From contig JASFXZ010000026.1 in assembly GCA_032209605.1 (NCBI GenBank), positions 2,356,001-2,420,000 on the forward strand: a DNA stretch of 64,000 nucleotides, in the 5' to 3' direction. The translations under genes and the position numbers were made by a program. The notes beneath the pieces are model-generated. The model was given only the letters and a program-made list of their open reading frames with translations. It was not told the origin of the DNA and searched no databases. Within the stretch, counting starts at the first letter, position 1. Each line of letters opens with the position of its first letter. Source of the DNA: Mactromeris polynyma. Its lineage: Eukaryota > Mollusca > Bivalvia > Venerida > Mactridae. Shown here one piece after another: positions 22,783 to 36,775 of this stretch.

Positions 22783-25293
22783 AATTGTGAGGGTGCTTGT
22801 TGATCGTACGCGTGTTTGCTGTTCGGAACATTACCTTTCAGAATATGTAACTCTTCACAATTAAAAAGCCACCGGAATGCGCCACAAACTTTCTGCCGTA
22901 GCACATTCCTGGACATCCAAATGACAAGGGCAGGGTGCTAGAATTTATTTCAAAGACGCTTGTCCCGGAATAATGCAAATGTACAATTTGACTTGTCCAA
23001 CATAGGAAGCTAGAATATCGGTCCATTTAGTAACAAATAAACATACACAATGATAGCTCCACAATCTAAAATTAATAATCACATGTACGTGTTTGTTAGA
23101 TTCTAATGTTTGACTTACAACTGAAAAATTGCTGATAATGGTAAGCTTTAAAAACAGACTTGCCCGGGACTAACTTCAACTCAACTGTTGGTAGATCAAG
23201 GGAGCATTAGACTAGTCCGGAAATTCAGCTAAAGGATTTCTAGAGCCCTGAAGGGTGATAAATCATGAACCAAATATGACATTCCCTGAGTATCTGAATA
23301 TTATAAAAAGCCACAACATTTAAAAAGATGAGTTGTTACTTTCTGTTGGAATGAAATGCGTAAATTGGTCCAAACATGCAGATAAATTTAATACAGTATG
23401 CGTAGCGACTTCATATAATATGTGGACATTTTATCAATTTTATTTCTCGCGACAACCATATGCTTATTACATATGTGTATACACATAACGATTGTGCCAT
23501 GGGCTTATTTCTAAACAATATGCAACTAAAATAATAATAACATATTACGAAGTTGTTTGGCAAATACTTTTTTAATTAAAGAGTACAGGTATAATATGTT
23601 TGTACTGTAATGTTTTGTTTTATTAGCCTATTTATTTAACACTTGATCGTTACATTCTTAGAATAATTATGTTGAGTTTAGCCTTTTCAGCACGACACGT
23701 CCTTGCTTCTACGCTCCCATACATAGCAATTCCTCAATCCGTAATGTATGTGGCATTCACTGTAACAACATCTTTTTTATAAATGTAAAAGTTTGTTTAT
23801 TGAATGAACAAAACATAAGAAAACATGCGCGATGTAAAATTCGTTTATTTAACCGCTTGTCCACAATACGCTCATTTCCAAGAAAACACAGTTGACCACG
23901 AATGTCCTACCTCGTATGACATAAAATAATACGCTTGCCTTCATCCGCATATTTCTGTGTTGCTATTGGTTGATAACTACAATATGGACGTTGATTCTAT
24001 TGTAGTTTGTATAGACATCAGAATGTTGTTTGTATTTATATTAAAAAAATTCAGTTGTTTTTTAATCTTACATTATTCGTTTAAATTGTATCTCGCCGAT
24101 ATTATACACTCAACCCATTTTAAAACGCAAAGTTTAGTCCTGCGAAATGTTTGTAAATTGTCATTTTACTGCATTTGGAAACTCATTTAATATGAAAATA
24201 CCTGTAAATGGGATACAGCGTGCATGTTGTACACACATAAATAGTATTGTGTAAGTCATTGTCTTGTATTCCTATGCAAGTCCAGGAAACTTGAGAATAT
24301 CTGTATGGTGAGGTTTTAAATAGATACATAATGTACTGAGAATATATTATATATACATTATATGCCGTGTTGTATTCATTACTACATAATGTGATATTTT
24401 CATACTTATGCTTACATGTATACTCGAACTGAACATTACTAAATAAACTTGTAAGCTTGTATACATATCTCTTGTGTTAATATATTTCATAAAGGACAAA
24501 TCGCGATCTCTCAAAACATCTCATTTTGGATTTCTTGAAACTTTCTGAGAAAAAACTCATCTCGTCTTATTTGTTTTGATTTATCGATTTTGTGTCTGGT
24601 CTAAGATGAGAAAAATCTCAACAATTTTAGACAATATTTGAGCTGAGATTTGGCTCAGATTGAGATGCTTCGCGAGATCGGGGCCAGAGCCATACACTCT
24701 AGATAAATTTATAAGTTCTGGATAAAAAATAATTGTATACATGTATTGTCTAAAAATCATTATCTAGTCGGGAGCCAGAATAATTAAATTTGTCAATACG
24801 AAGTTTATTCGCAGAATAATATCACAATTGCACCAGGATTAATTACCTGTGGCATTTTCTTCTGTAAGCACCGTGCATGTTGCGTAACGTCAAAGCCGTG
24901 AAAAGTTTAAAATACATGTTTATACACATGTTATACATCATTTCTTTCGAATGCTACATACAAGAGCATGGTGACCGAGTTTGTGAGATATATACTTAAC
25001 GCCATTCAAAATGCTACCAACAATTGTGCATATAGATAAAGTGACATCACAAAGGCAAAACTGTTCTTAATTTCTCAAACTTCATCAATATAATGAAATA
25101 AGGAATAATTGGTATCGAGTGTAATTAAATTTTGAAAAAGAATTAACACACATATAACTGTAACACGCTTATGACAGTTGGTACTAGAAAATGACACCTA
25201 GTTCAAATAGTTGCGTTTCTAATAGCGTCCAGTATAAGTGGCCGGTGATTGTGCATAAATACCGTGCGGAACGCTAAACATCGCAATTATACC

Positions 25294-25558
25294 GTGACCG
25301 AGTAGTTAAGGCATCCGCATTGGAAGCGGGAGGTCGAAGGTTCGAATCCTGGTAGAGGTCCGTTCTGATATACCCAGTTGGTGAGCCACCAGCTAGTTAA
25401 ATAATGGTTACCGTGCGCCTATCTGCCTGGTGTCTGGCATTAAAGGATATGAATCGGGAAGTAAATGTGCTCAGAAAGTAGGTGTCTCATAAGTCAGAAT
25501 GGCTGTCCCTTTAAGTGTGGGTGACACTATAATAAATAAACACTACTTTACTTTACTT
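25294..25558 (+). mobile_element. tRNA-derived SINE, unit 3 promoter side
   Basis: Nearly identical to the copy at 16104, with A box, B box ggttcgaatcc and a CTTTA-rich tail. Confidence 0.85.
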
Positions 25559-26513
25559 ATAACGATCGCTAGTTGCTTTACTCAAAGAGGCGTGTGACAG
25601 ATGAACTCTTTTGAAGGAAAATGGTTGTTTCATTATTTATTTTAATATTACATTCACAGCAGAAAAGTAATTTTAATAAGTCATACAACATACCTTTGAA
25701 AAAGGACTACAGTAAAACCTTTATAATAAGGCCAACCTAGGGACTCTTGCAAATTGGTCTGAATATAGAGGTGGTCTTGATATTGAGTTTAGATAAAGAG
25801 CAAAACATTGAAAACGTACTTGGTATTGTGTTCTTAATTGTGAGTAGTATGTGTCCTTTTGTATTGAGGTTGTCATTTTATTAAGGTTGTCTTTAAATGA
25901 GGTTTCACTGTACTGCAAAGGTAATACAACCCGTAGCACCACCATCTCTTCAACAACTTCATCAACGGTAACACTTAAGGTGGTGAAGTCACCATGTGTT
26001 TCAACAAGTTTATCAACATACACATTTATGGATTAACTCTAAACACTGTATTGTAAAGTTGTACATGCATGTAGAATGACTTTTGATGATGTTTTACATT
26101 CCGGTAAATGCACACAAAATTCTGCATATATTTTTAATATCAAAAGTATTTTGGTAAAGGATAGAAAGTATAGTAGCTTATGCTATCGAGTTTTTTTACA
26201 AAGTTATATGAATAAAAATATAAAAAAACTAGATGTTCCGTACTCATCCCTTGTTTCTGTTGTTGTTATTTTCGATAGCATGAGGTAGATATGATTATTA
26301 TCTTTGTATACACGTGTTTCAAGTAACTTCATTATTTTTCAACATTTTTACAAAATTATAGCATTATTAGTTGAAGGACTGTATAACGATACAACAGTGT
26401 ACATTTCATCTTGCTATATCATGTAGTTTCCAAAATATCGCTTAAAAGCAAATATAGCTAGTTTCTAGGGCATTTGTCGCCATAACTACCCATTTAACGT
26501 CTAAATGATATTT

Positions 26514-26760
26514 TCCTGTGACGTCGGGCTAGTGGGTTTCTAGAGACCAAGGAGTCCGTGTCGGTATGCCTGGTTGTTGGTCCTCCATCTAGCAGACGAA
26601 TGGTTCTACCTCCCTGATGGCTAGCATAAAATAATCAGGGGAGGCGGTAAATGTGCGCAGACAGAAAGTGTCGCATTAATCAGAAAAAAACTGACTGGCT
26701 CTTTAAATACTAGAAGGCGGTAACTTACAGTAAATTATTACTTTACTACGTACGTTGTGG
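26514..26760 (+). mobile_element. Diverged, headless SINE
   Basis: Orthologous to 17197-17445 in the array; begins gtgacgtcgggctagtgg and ends attactttact. Confidence 0.6.
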
Positions 26761-27230
26761 GACTATTACTGTACGCCTACCAAAATGTAGTGCAAAACAA
26801 TCATTCGACCGATACATTGATTAAAAACACTACACAATAATAGCTACACCCAATTAACGTAATTAAAGATTTATATCACTTTGCGGCTAGAATGTTTGGT
26901 TACTGTCTTCTAATATATCTTTACCGCCAATTAGTTAGGCTGAACAACATACCGAAGACAATTCGTATTCATATTTTTTCAGACATTCAAGTGTTCATTA
27001 TAAATTAGTTTAAAAAAATAATTATCAATTAAGCACTTGTACATGGCCGAACCTTGTACCAATATCCAAATAACACACGCACTACGAGCAACTTGTAGTC
27101 CGGACCTACCTGTCAAAAGTATGAATGAATAAAATTTAAAACTCAAAAACATATTATTTGCCTTACATCATACGCCACGCTGATTGCGCGTACTTTTAAA
27201 CCCCAAACCACGATTCGTTGTTATACAAGA

Positions 27231-27322
27231 TTACGTAACACATGCTTTTGTTGTTGATTCATCGAGTGACGTCACTTAACGTAAACCGGTAGAGTATATA
27301 AAGCAGAACATTCTCTTGTCCA
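27231..27322 (+). promoter_or_regulatory. Core promoter of gene copy 3
   Basis: TTACGTAA lies at 27231-27238, CRE TGACGTCA at 27267-27274 and TATATAAAG at 27295-27303, with the start predicted near 27322. The CRE-to-TATA distance is again 21 bp. Confidence 0.8.
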
Positions 27323-27871
27323 GCATAAACACTGAAAACTGTTCAACAGAAAACACAAAGAGGAACAAAACGGAAGACAAAGTAAGTACAAATATTGTTT
27401 AATTAGATTTTAAATTAGATAATTTTGCTAAAATTCAACATAAGTCTCATAATTGATAACAATTTTATACTTAATAGACTGCGAAACTTAGCATTTAAAT
27501 ACCACATTCTAAATATGTTAGATTTAGAAAGTAAAGTAATTATTCAAATTCGATCAAATTGTTGAAACTAGAATAATCTATTTTAATAATACTAGAATAA
27601 TAGTATTTTTTTGCTGACAGTTCCAAGGCTGTAATTCGCTATGTGATTGTTGTTTCTGTTTGTGTTATCAATGTGTTTTGTAATTCGCTTTCCCCTGTGC
27701 AATTCTGTTACTTTATACAGTGTTCAGATTGTTTCAGATTGATTCTCCTAGTTATTCCTTGTGGTCTGCTGGGCCATTCCTTGTGGCTGAGAATGCGCAG
27801 AATGATCTAGGTAACTAAATTATTATGCATTAATAGTCGTTTTTGTATTTATTATTTCAGTACATTGAAAA
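27322..27871 (+). other. 5' non-coding exon and intron of gene copy 3
   Basis: Exon 1 is 27322-27381 and the intron is 27382-27860 (tatttcag), with the coding exon from 27861. Relative to copy 2, about 95 intron bases are deleted (gattgtttc is joined to agattgattctcc near 27731), which removes the C-rich run. Confidence 0.75.
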
Positions 27872-29131
27872 ATGAAATCCCTATTGGTTTTACTACTTGG
27901 CGTTACGGCGCACACTTTGGTCAATGGTTTGCCCTTAGATAGTATCAGATGTCCTGTGAATACGTTGGAGAGTGGGAAATTATTTTTTCCTTACGAGGCA
28001 GATTGTGAGAAATATATCCAATGTTCCGTAGACGCAGAACAAAAGATGACCGCCGCAGTAAGGCCATGTGCTTTTGCAACATTCTGGAACCAGAAAACTC
28101 TCGCTTGTACCTCTACAGATGGTATGTTCTGCCAAAATGATAAATGTGCCAATAAACAAGATGGAATTAACAGAGATGACAATAGAAATTGCCGCGGATA
28201 CTGGGAATGTGAGAACGGACACTCCATCCCCAAATGTTGCCCAATGGGACAAAGGTTTGAACGTGATGTTCTACGTTGTGTTGATGTTGGAGTTGATGAA
28301 AACGAATGTAATGCCACATGCTTTGGTGACACTTATACCGCTTCAAATGAAACAGCTAATGATACGCTGATCGATGTGAATCCAGTCACACCTTCTCCCT
28401 GTGCATTTGAATCCGTTCCAGATGAACTAGGTTTTTATTATCAATACGTTCATGGATATGCGATTAAACGTCCATGTGGAGCCGGAACACACTTTGACGA
28501 GACTGCATGTACTTGCTTAAGTATACCACATGCTCTCGAGTGCAGACCAGAAATTCATTTGATCTTTGACTCTGGAAATGTGGTTGACAAATCGAATAAT
28601 GGTCACTACGTTCGTATTAATAACGTGCTGGTGGAAGACTATGCCGGTTACTTTAACGGAGACAACAGCACAATTGTCATCCCAAGATTTAACAACATTG
28701 GTCTTGAGAAGTACATGTTTATTAATATAACATATGACTCGTTTCCATCCCAATTCGCCTATACTCGCAGCATATTGTCTAATGATGGATGTGGAGTTCC
28801 TCCGTCAGTCAGGATTCTAGAGGACGACATGGATGTTACATTTACTGTTAGTACCACGAAGAATGACGGGCCGGTCACGGTAACTGTTCCACAACCATCT
28901 GACAATTCAACATCCAACCTGAAAACTGTAAATTTCAAATTCGACGGAAACTCACGGTACCTCACCGGTGCAGTCAATGATGAATCAGCAAGTGTTGAAG
29001 CTGAAGGGTTCATCAAAAGTGTGCAATGTGATCTCACTATTGGAAAATCTAGTGGAGCCGCCTTCTTCCATGGGAAGATAATGGAAATCGCAATTTATTT
29101 GTGTGATCCAACATCCACACCTTCTGCATAG
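27872..29131 (+). CDS. Secreted chitin-binding / laminin-G-like protein, copy 3
   Basis: 419 residues, the same domain order as copy 1. It differs from copy 1 at only two residues, S394 for N and M404 for T, and from copy 2 at four. The signal peptide, both six-cysteine chitin-binding domains, the CxC segment and the LamG-like region are intact. Such closeness, with equal closeness in the spacers, points to recent duplication or ongoing gene conversion. Product and role as for copy 1. Confidence 0.85.
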   Translation: MKSLLVLLLGVTAHTLVNGLPLDSIRCPVNTLESGKLFFPYEADCEKYIQCSVDAEQKMTAAVRPCAFATFWNQKTLACTSTDGMFCQNDKCANKQDGINRDDNRNCRGYWECENGHSIPKCCPMGQRFERDVLRCVDVGVDENECNATCFGDTYTASNETANDTLIDVNPVTPSPCAFESVPDELGFYYQYVHGYAIKRPCGAGTHFDETACTCLSIPHALECRPEIHLIFDSGNVVDKSNNGHYVRINNVLVEDYAGYFNGDNSTIVIPRFNNIGLEKYMFINITYDSFPSQFAYTRSILSNDGCGVPPSVRILEDDMDVTFTVSTTKNDGPVTVTVPQPSDNSTSNLKTVNFKFDGNSRYLTGAVNDESASVEAEGFIKSVQCDLTIGKSSGAAFFHGKIMEIAIYLCDPTSTPSA

Positions 29132-29257
29132 TAAAGTACGGACATTTCGTTGGTTCAAATGTTTTGTTGTAAATGTCATAATATTCATATTAGTTAAGCT
29201 TTATTTGCTCACTGTGATTTCAAAGTACGTTTGAAAGAAATCCGAACATACTTACCA

Positions 29258-29263
29258 AATAAA
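29258..29263 (+). terminator. Poly(A) signal, gene copy 3
   Basis: AATAAA lies 126 bases after the stop codon. Confidence 0.75.
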
Positions 29264-29496
29264 AGATATTTTTAAGATACATGTTACTTGGTGTTGATAT
29301 TTTTGCTAAAATACTCTTGCTTAAAGAATACGAGTATATGTGTATATGTGTATAATTGAAACTCTAAACTTTGACAAAAATGAATGAATAATTGGAGCAG
29401 TACAATTCACATTCAAAGTAAAACAGATATGCTTTGTACGCTGACGAACATGTTTATTTAATACATTGGACGACGAAAGTTTGGAAAAGTGTCACA

Positions 29497-29795
29497 ATAG
29501 ATAGTTCCCACATTTACAATATTACCTCCCTTGTTCTGAATTGTCGGCCATATTGATAGCCAAATTTGCTTAAGTTTATATGGCATTTAATTTAGACGAT
29601 GATAAACTAGCAAGATATAAAATAACTTATTTATTTTGCCTATGTGGGCAGTTGGTTCAGTAAGTTGAAGAAAAGGTGGTTGTTATGTACTGTATGTGGA
29701 AATTACTCCTATAAGGGCTTATCAGTTTTGCCTATCAAATTGGCTGATAATTGAGAACAAGGGAGGTAAATATTGTAGATGTGGGAACTATCTAT
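29497..29795. mobile_element. Fold-back element B, unit 3
   Basis: Same inverted ends and size as in units 1 and 2. Confidence 0.8.
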
Positions 29796-31615
29796 ACACA
29801 CAGAACCTGTGGAGACCTCAAATATGACATTATATACCGAACACACAACCACACATTGTTTATTCGAAAACCTACTATCCGAATACTTGGTATCATCTGA
29901 CTCAGAATATACCAGGTATTGGTGAATAATTACAATGTGACACATCTGACCAATATTTACAGTATGTCCCAGTTCAGATTGTTTATTCAAATAATTAGTA
30001 ATTGGCCTACTTGATAGAACAGTTTTATCGATTTAAACTTTTTTAGATCTATTTATTGTCCACATTTTCTATACACTTCGTATTTTTCATATTTTTTAAC
30101 AAAATCAGTAATCGTTCATAAACATGTTTTAGTGATATATGCTTTACATATTATTAAAATCAGTAAACATTCCATCATGAATGGTATGTGTAGCTGTTAG
30201 AATGTTTATCATTTAAGACATTGATTTTGTATTTTATTTATACTTGTACTTCACAATAACATATTTCAAGACTGTAGAAATGCTGTTATGTATGTTAAAA
30301 AGAAATGATATCAAATTCAATTTATTATAGCATACTTAGCTTTCTGATAAAGAATAATATGTTTTGTATTTACTACCTATGGCATATTAATATATACTTA
30401 TATATATATATAGACAGGTATGATTTTGGCATGGAAGGGACACAATCCAATCAGAGGGACCGGCTTTAACAAAGCCGCTAATCAAGAGAGATCATTCTTG
30501 ATATTTATCCCCGAAAGCTGCACATGAATAAATATCAGGTCCCGATGTATCTTTCTATGCTCGTGGATTTGAAATGGGCCATTCGAAACCATGTATTTTT
30601 CGAAATAAAATTGTGTTAGAGTTATCCAGCTTTAATACAGTTTTATACGACACATATATCCAGCACATTTAAACACGCACATTTTTTAACCAACCATACT
30701 TCTTTAAATTGTATTACTTTTAAACTCATTTTTTATTTAAAAAACATATTTATTGTCATATAATTTAGCATATATTTTGCATACACATGCAAAATGTCAT
30801 GTCAATTTCTTGTCTTGTATCCATAAAGTCATTTAATGAAAATTTAGAAATCCCACAATATGCGTTATCAAATGTAGAGTAAGGTGGAGCCAAATGCCAA
30901 TGCGAGGAAACAGACCTACGCGTAAAGATTCTGACATCGCGAGATTTACCGTGCAGCGCGATATTCTTTTTTTGACGTCTTACAATAAAACACCCAGTCT
31001 GATAAGGGGCAACATCCCTACTATGGGCGCATTGCCCCTCATCCAGATGCGCTTTGTCCCATACCAAATTAATAAAGTTATTTTAAATTTATTGAGCCTT
31101 ATCTCGTTTTGTTACTCGAGTTAAATATCATATAAATGTATACTTAGGTCTCGTACAAACTTGCACGCATAGCCAGTTATGTCTTAATCGAACTCATGGT
31201 TATTATTGTATCGTTAAATATTGCTTAATATGGGCGCTGTGTCCCACCTTACGTATATGTTACTTCATACTCGTCTTACAACTTTCATACATGAACCAGA
31301 AGTAGAGAAATACTGACTTTGAATGTACACAAAAACCTCAATAATAAGACCACCATTGGGACCACTGAAAACTGGTCTTCTTATTGAGGTTGTGTTAATA
31401 TTGCGGTTGAATAAAGAGCTAAACAGTGAAAATAGACTTGAATGAGTTAAAACAAATATTTCTTTGTTTAATATATATAATATAAACTCTACACACATAA
31501 ATAACTAAGTCTCAATTCATAGGAATTTGACCATTTTCAGGTGTCTATAAATCTCGGCCATAATATAGCATTGAAAGAAGGGCCTATAACGCATACTTTA
31601 AATCTGACCATAAAT

Positions 31616-31767
31616 TCACGATTTCAGCTTCACGAATTCAAGATTTCAACTCCACGAATTCTATAATTTGTATACGGGATGTTGAAATCATGAATTCTTG
31701 AAGATGAAATCGTGACATCTCGCATTCAATATTATGAATTCGTGAAGTTGAAATTTTGAAATCGTGA
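31616..31767. repeat. Palindromic hairpin element, unit 3
   Basis: Same element as 8612-8763. Confidence 0.7.
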
Positions 31768-31939
31768 CTTTCCTGGTAGAATAAATGATGGAGTGTGTAT
31801 GTCACTACCGGTTTGACTGTCTATGACTGTCTATGCGACTTGTTTACAAGCAGAGATGTAGCAAACACTTCGCACTTGTGTAAACTTGGTTCTCAAAAAT
31901 GGAATATTAAAAAGTGTACACTGAAATGCTACATCAAAT

Positions 31940-32177
31940 GAGCGCCGCTAGACGATTTCCAACCTCTCTTTTAAGTGACGTCATTTCCATAAAACGTCAC
32001 TTGGGACGGATAAATGTACTGACAGTAAGCAATATTTACCCCATGTGGCAATATCAAAATGAAGTGACCAATTGGAGAAAATCTTGTCTCGTACATGCAA
32101 ATAGTGACATCACATGTTGCGTTTTCTTGAAGTGACGTCACTTACAAAAGAGGTTGTAAATCCCATAGCAGCACTCC
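31940..32177. mobile_element. CRE-bearing fold-back element, unit 3
   Basis: A 238-bp copy with intact CRE octamers in both arms (31976-31983 and 32133-32140). The arms are framed by ttaagtgacgtcatttcc and gaagtgacgtcacttac. Confidence 0.8.
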
Positions 32178-34846
32178 AATTGTGAGGGTGCTTGTTGATC
32201 GTATGCGTGTTTGCTGTTCGGAACATCAACTTTCAGAATATGTTACTCTTCAAAATTGACTCCAGAAAAAGCCACCAGAATGCGCCACAAACTTTCTGGA
32301 AAAAGTCATTTTGCAGCAGTAGCACATTCCTGGACATCCAAATAAGCATTTTGCTTCCGTACACATCCTACAAACCCTGGCTACGCCTCTGACAAGGGCA
32401 GGGGTGTAGAATTTATTTCAAAGACACTTGTCCCGAACTAATGCAAATGTACAATTTGACTTGTCCTATAAAGGAAGCTAGAATATCAATCCATTTTGTA
32501 ACAAATAAACATACACAGTCATAGCTCCATAATCTAAAATAATTAATCACATGTATGTGTTTGTTAGATGCTAATGTTTGACTTACAACTGAAACATTGC
32601 TGATAATGGTTATCTTTAAAAACAGACTTGCCCGGGACTAACTTCAAGTCAACTGTTGGTAGATCAAGTCAGCATTAAACTAGTGCGGAAATTCGGCTAA
32701 AGGATTTCTAGAGCCCTGAAGGGTTATTAAACATGAACAAAATATGACATTCCCTGATTATCTGAATATAATAAAAAGCCACAACATTTAAAAAGATGAG
32801 TTGTTACTTTCTGTTGGAATGAAATGCGTAAATTGGTCCAAACATGCAGATAAATTTAATACAGTATGCGTAGCGACTTCATATAATATGTGGATATTTT
32901 ATCAATTTATTTCTCGCGACAACCATATGCTTATTACATATGTTTATACACATAACGATTGTGCCATGGGCTTATTTCTAAACAATATGCAACTAAAATA
33001 GAAATTAATATTACGAAGTTGTTTGAGAAATACTTTTTTAATTAAAGAGTACAGGTATAAATACAAATGTATGTTTGTACTGTAATGTTTTGTTTTCTAG
33101 CCTATTTATTTAACACTTTATCGTTACATTCTTAGAATAATTATGTTGAGTTTAGCCTTTTCAGCACGACACGTCCTTGCTTCTACGTTCCCATACATGT
33201 TTGCTCTTGCAATTCCTCAATCTGAAATGTTTCGTTGGTTGTTGAATATCTTGGGTCTGCGTGGGGTGGCATTGTCTTGTGTACTAGTATGTGGCATTCA
33301 CTGTTACAACATCTTTTTTATAAATGTAAAAGTTTGTTCGGTGAATGAACAAAACATAAGAAAACAAAGCTGACCACGAACATCTTACCTCGTATATCAT
33401 AAAATAATACGCTTGCCTTCATCCGCATATTTCTGTGTTGCTATTGGTCGATAAATACAATATGGACGTTGATTCTATTGAAGTTTGTATAAACATCAGA
33501 ATGTTGTTTGTATTTATATTTAAAAAAATCAGTTGCTTTTTAATCTTACATTATTCGTTTAAATTGTATCTCATCGATATTATACACTCAACCCATTTTA
33601 AAACGCAAAGTTTAGTCCTGCGAAATGTTTGTAAATCGTAATTTTACAGCATTTGAAAACTCATTTCGTATGAAAATACCTGTAAATGGGATACAGCGTG
33701 CATGTTGTACACACATAAATAGTATTGTGTAAGTCATTGTCTTGTATTCCTATGTAAGTCCAGGAAACTTGAGAATATCTGTATGGTGAGGTTTTAAATA
33801 GATACATAATGTACTGAGAATATATTATATATACATTATATGCCGTGTTGTATTCATTACTACATAATGTGATATTTTCATACTTATGCTCACATGTAAA
33901 CATGAACTGAACTTTACTAAACAAACTTGTTTACAGACCCCATGTTTTACTATATTTCATAAAGGACAAATCGCGATCTCTCAAAACATCTCAAATAGAA
34001 ATCTCAGCTCGATATGAGATTTTGCTCAAATCAGAGCCTGAGTTTGAGATAATCTCATTTTGGATGTCTTGAAACTTTCTGTGAAAAACTCATCTCATCT
34101 AATTTGTTTTGAAATATCGATTTTGAGTCTGGTCTAACATGAGAAAAATCTCAACAATTTCAGAAAATATTTGAGCTGGGATTTGTCTGAGATGCTTTGG
34201 GAGATCGAGGCCAGAGCCATAAATTCTGGATAAAAAATAATGTTATACATTATTAATCTAGTTGACAAAATCATTATCTAGTCGGTATACAGAATAACTA
34301 AATTTGTCAATACGGGGTCAATCCGCAGAATGATATCACAATTGCACCAGGATTAGTTACCTGTGATTTTCTTCTGTGCACTGTGCACGTTGCGTAACGT
34401 CAAAGCCGTGAAAAGTTTAAAATACAAGTTTATACACATGTTATACATCATTTAAAAGTCAATTTCTTTCGAATGCTACATATAAGAGCATGGTGACCGA
34501 GTCTGTGGTATATATACTAAACGACATTAAAAATGCCACCAAAAAGTGTGCATATAGATAAAGTGACATCTCACAAAGGCAAAACTATTCTTTATTTATC
34601 AAACACAATTTCATAAACTTCATCAATATAATGAAATAAAGAATAATTGGTCTCGAGTGTAGTTAAATTTTGAAAAAGAATTTACACACATATAACTGTA
34701 ACACGCTTATGACATTTGGTACTACAAAATGACACCTAGTTCAAATAGTTGCGTTTATAATAGCGTCCAGTATAAATGGACACGTTGCCTCCGACCGGTG
34801 ATTGTGCATAAATACCGTGCGGAACGCTAAACATCGCAATTATACC

Positions 34847-35106
34847 GTGACCGAGTAGTTAAGGCATCCGCATTGGAAGCGGGAGGACGAAGGTTCGAAT
34901 CCCGGTAGGGGTCCATTCTGATATGTCCAGTTGGTGAGCCGCCAGCTAGTTAAATAATGGTTACCGTGCGCATATCTGCCTGGTGCCTGGCATTAAAGAA
35001 TAGGAATAGGAAGTAAATGTGCTCAGAAAGTAGGTGTCTCATAAGAATGGCTGTCCCTTTAAATATGGGTGACACTATAATAAATAAACACTACTTTACT
35101 TTACTT
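34847..35106 (+). mobile_element. tRNA-derived SINE, unit 4 promoter side
   Basis: A box gtgaccgagtagttaaggc, B box ggttcgaatcc, and tail aaacactactttactttac. It is less worn in the gtaggggtcc region than the 16104 copy. Confidence 0.85.
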
Positions 35107-36070
35107 AAAACGATCGCTAGTTGCTTTACTCAAAGAGGCGTGTGACAGATGAACTCTTTTGAAGGATAATGGTTGTTTCATTATTTATTTTAATATTACA
35201 TTCACAGCAGAAAAGTAATTTAAATTAGTCATACAACATACCTTTGAAAAAGGACTACAGTAAAACCTTTATATAAAGGCCAACCTAGGGACTCTTGCAA
35301 ATTGGTCTGAATATTGAGGTGGTCTTGATATTGAGTTTAAATAAAGAGCAAAACATTGAAAACGTACTTGGTATTGTGTTTTAATTTTGAGTAGTATGTG
35401 TCCTTTTGTATTGAGGTTGTCATTTTATTGAGGTTGTCTTTAAATGAGGTTTCACTGTACTGCAAAGGTAATACAACCTGTAGCACCAACATCTCTTCAA
35501 CAACATCATCAACGGTAACACTTAAGGTGGTGAAGTCACCATGTGTTTCAACAAGTTTATCAACATACACATTTATGGATTAACTCTATACACTGTATTG
35601 TAAAGTTGTACATGCATGTAGAATGACTTTTGATGATGTTTTACATTCCGGTAAATGCACACAAAATTATGTATAATTATATTTTTAATATCAAAAGTAT
35701 TTTGGTAGAGGAGAGAAAGTATAGTAGCTTATGCTATCGAGTTTTTTTACAAAATTATATGAATAAAAATATAAAAAAACTAGATGATCCGTACTCATCC
35801 CTTGTTTCTGTTGTTTTTATTTTCGATAGCATGATGTAGATTTGATTATTATCTTTGTATACACGTGTTTCAAGTAACTTCATTATATTTCAACATTTTT
35901 ACAAAATTATAGCATTATTAGTTGAAGAGGACTGTATAACGATACAACAGTGTACATTTCATCTTGCTATATCATGTAGTTTCCAAAATATCGCATAAAA
36001 TCAAATATGGCTAGTTTCTAGGGCATTTGTCGCCATAACTACCAATTTAAGGTCTAAATGATATTTTCCC

Positions 36071-36300
36071 GGGACGTCGGGCTAGTGGGTTTCTAGAGAC
36101 CCAGGAGTCCGTGCCGGTATGCCTGGTTGTTGGTCCTCCATCTAGCAGACGAATGGTTCTACCTCCCTGATGGCTAGCATAAACCAATCAGGGGAGGCGG
36201 TAAATGTGCGCAGACAGAAAGTGTCGCATTAATCAGAAAAAAACTGACTGGCTCTTTAAATACTTGTAGGCGGTAGCTTACAATAAATTAACACTTTACT
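36071..36300 (+). mobile_element. Diverged, headless SINE
   Basis: Orthologous to 17197-17445 in the array; begins gggacgtcgggctagtgg and ends aacactttact. Confidence 0.6.
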
Positions 36301-36775
36301 GCGTACGTAATGGGACTATTACTGCACGCCTACCAAAATGTAGTGCAAAACAATCATTCGACCGATAGATTGATTAAAATCACTACAAAATAATAGCTAC
36401 ACCCAACGTAATTAAAGATTTATATCACTTTGCGGTTAGAATGTTACAGTCTTCAAAAATATCTTTACCGCCAATTAGTTAGGCTGAACAACATACCGAA
36501 GACAATTCGTATTCATATTTTTTTCAGACATTTAAGTGTTCATTATAAATTAGTTTAAAAAAAACATTATCAATTAAGCAATTGTACATGGCCGCACCTT
36601 GTTACCAATATCCAAATAACACACGCACTACGAGCAACTTGTAGTCCGGACCTACCTGTCAAAAGTATGAATGAATAAAATTTAAAACTCACAAACATAT
36701 TATTTGCCTTACATCATACGCCACGCTGATTGCGCGTATTGTAAACCCCAAACCACGATTCGTTGTTAAACAATA

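Larger units (their letters stand above)
17755..27266 (+). repeat. Tandem-array unit 2
   Basis: A 9.5-kb unit with gene copy 2. Spacer order: fold-back B (20083), a stretch at 21073-21755 absent from unit 1, MITE fragment (21945), hairpin (22222), CRE fold-back (22545), dispersed repeat (24190-24480), SINE (25294) and diverged SINE (26514). Over long runs (for example 15600-16890 against 24790-26080) it is almost base-identical to unit 1. No further gene is seen in the spacer. Confidence 0.85.

Noticed and set aside
33143..33373. 76-codon + frame with a hydrophobic start
   Set aside because: It lies in spacer sequence whose counterparts in units 1 and 2 are broken; it matches the satellite precursor and not a gene.
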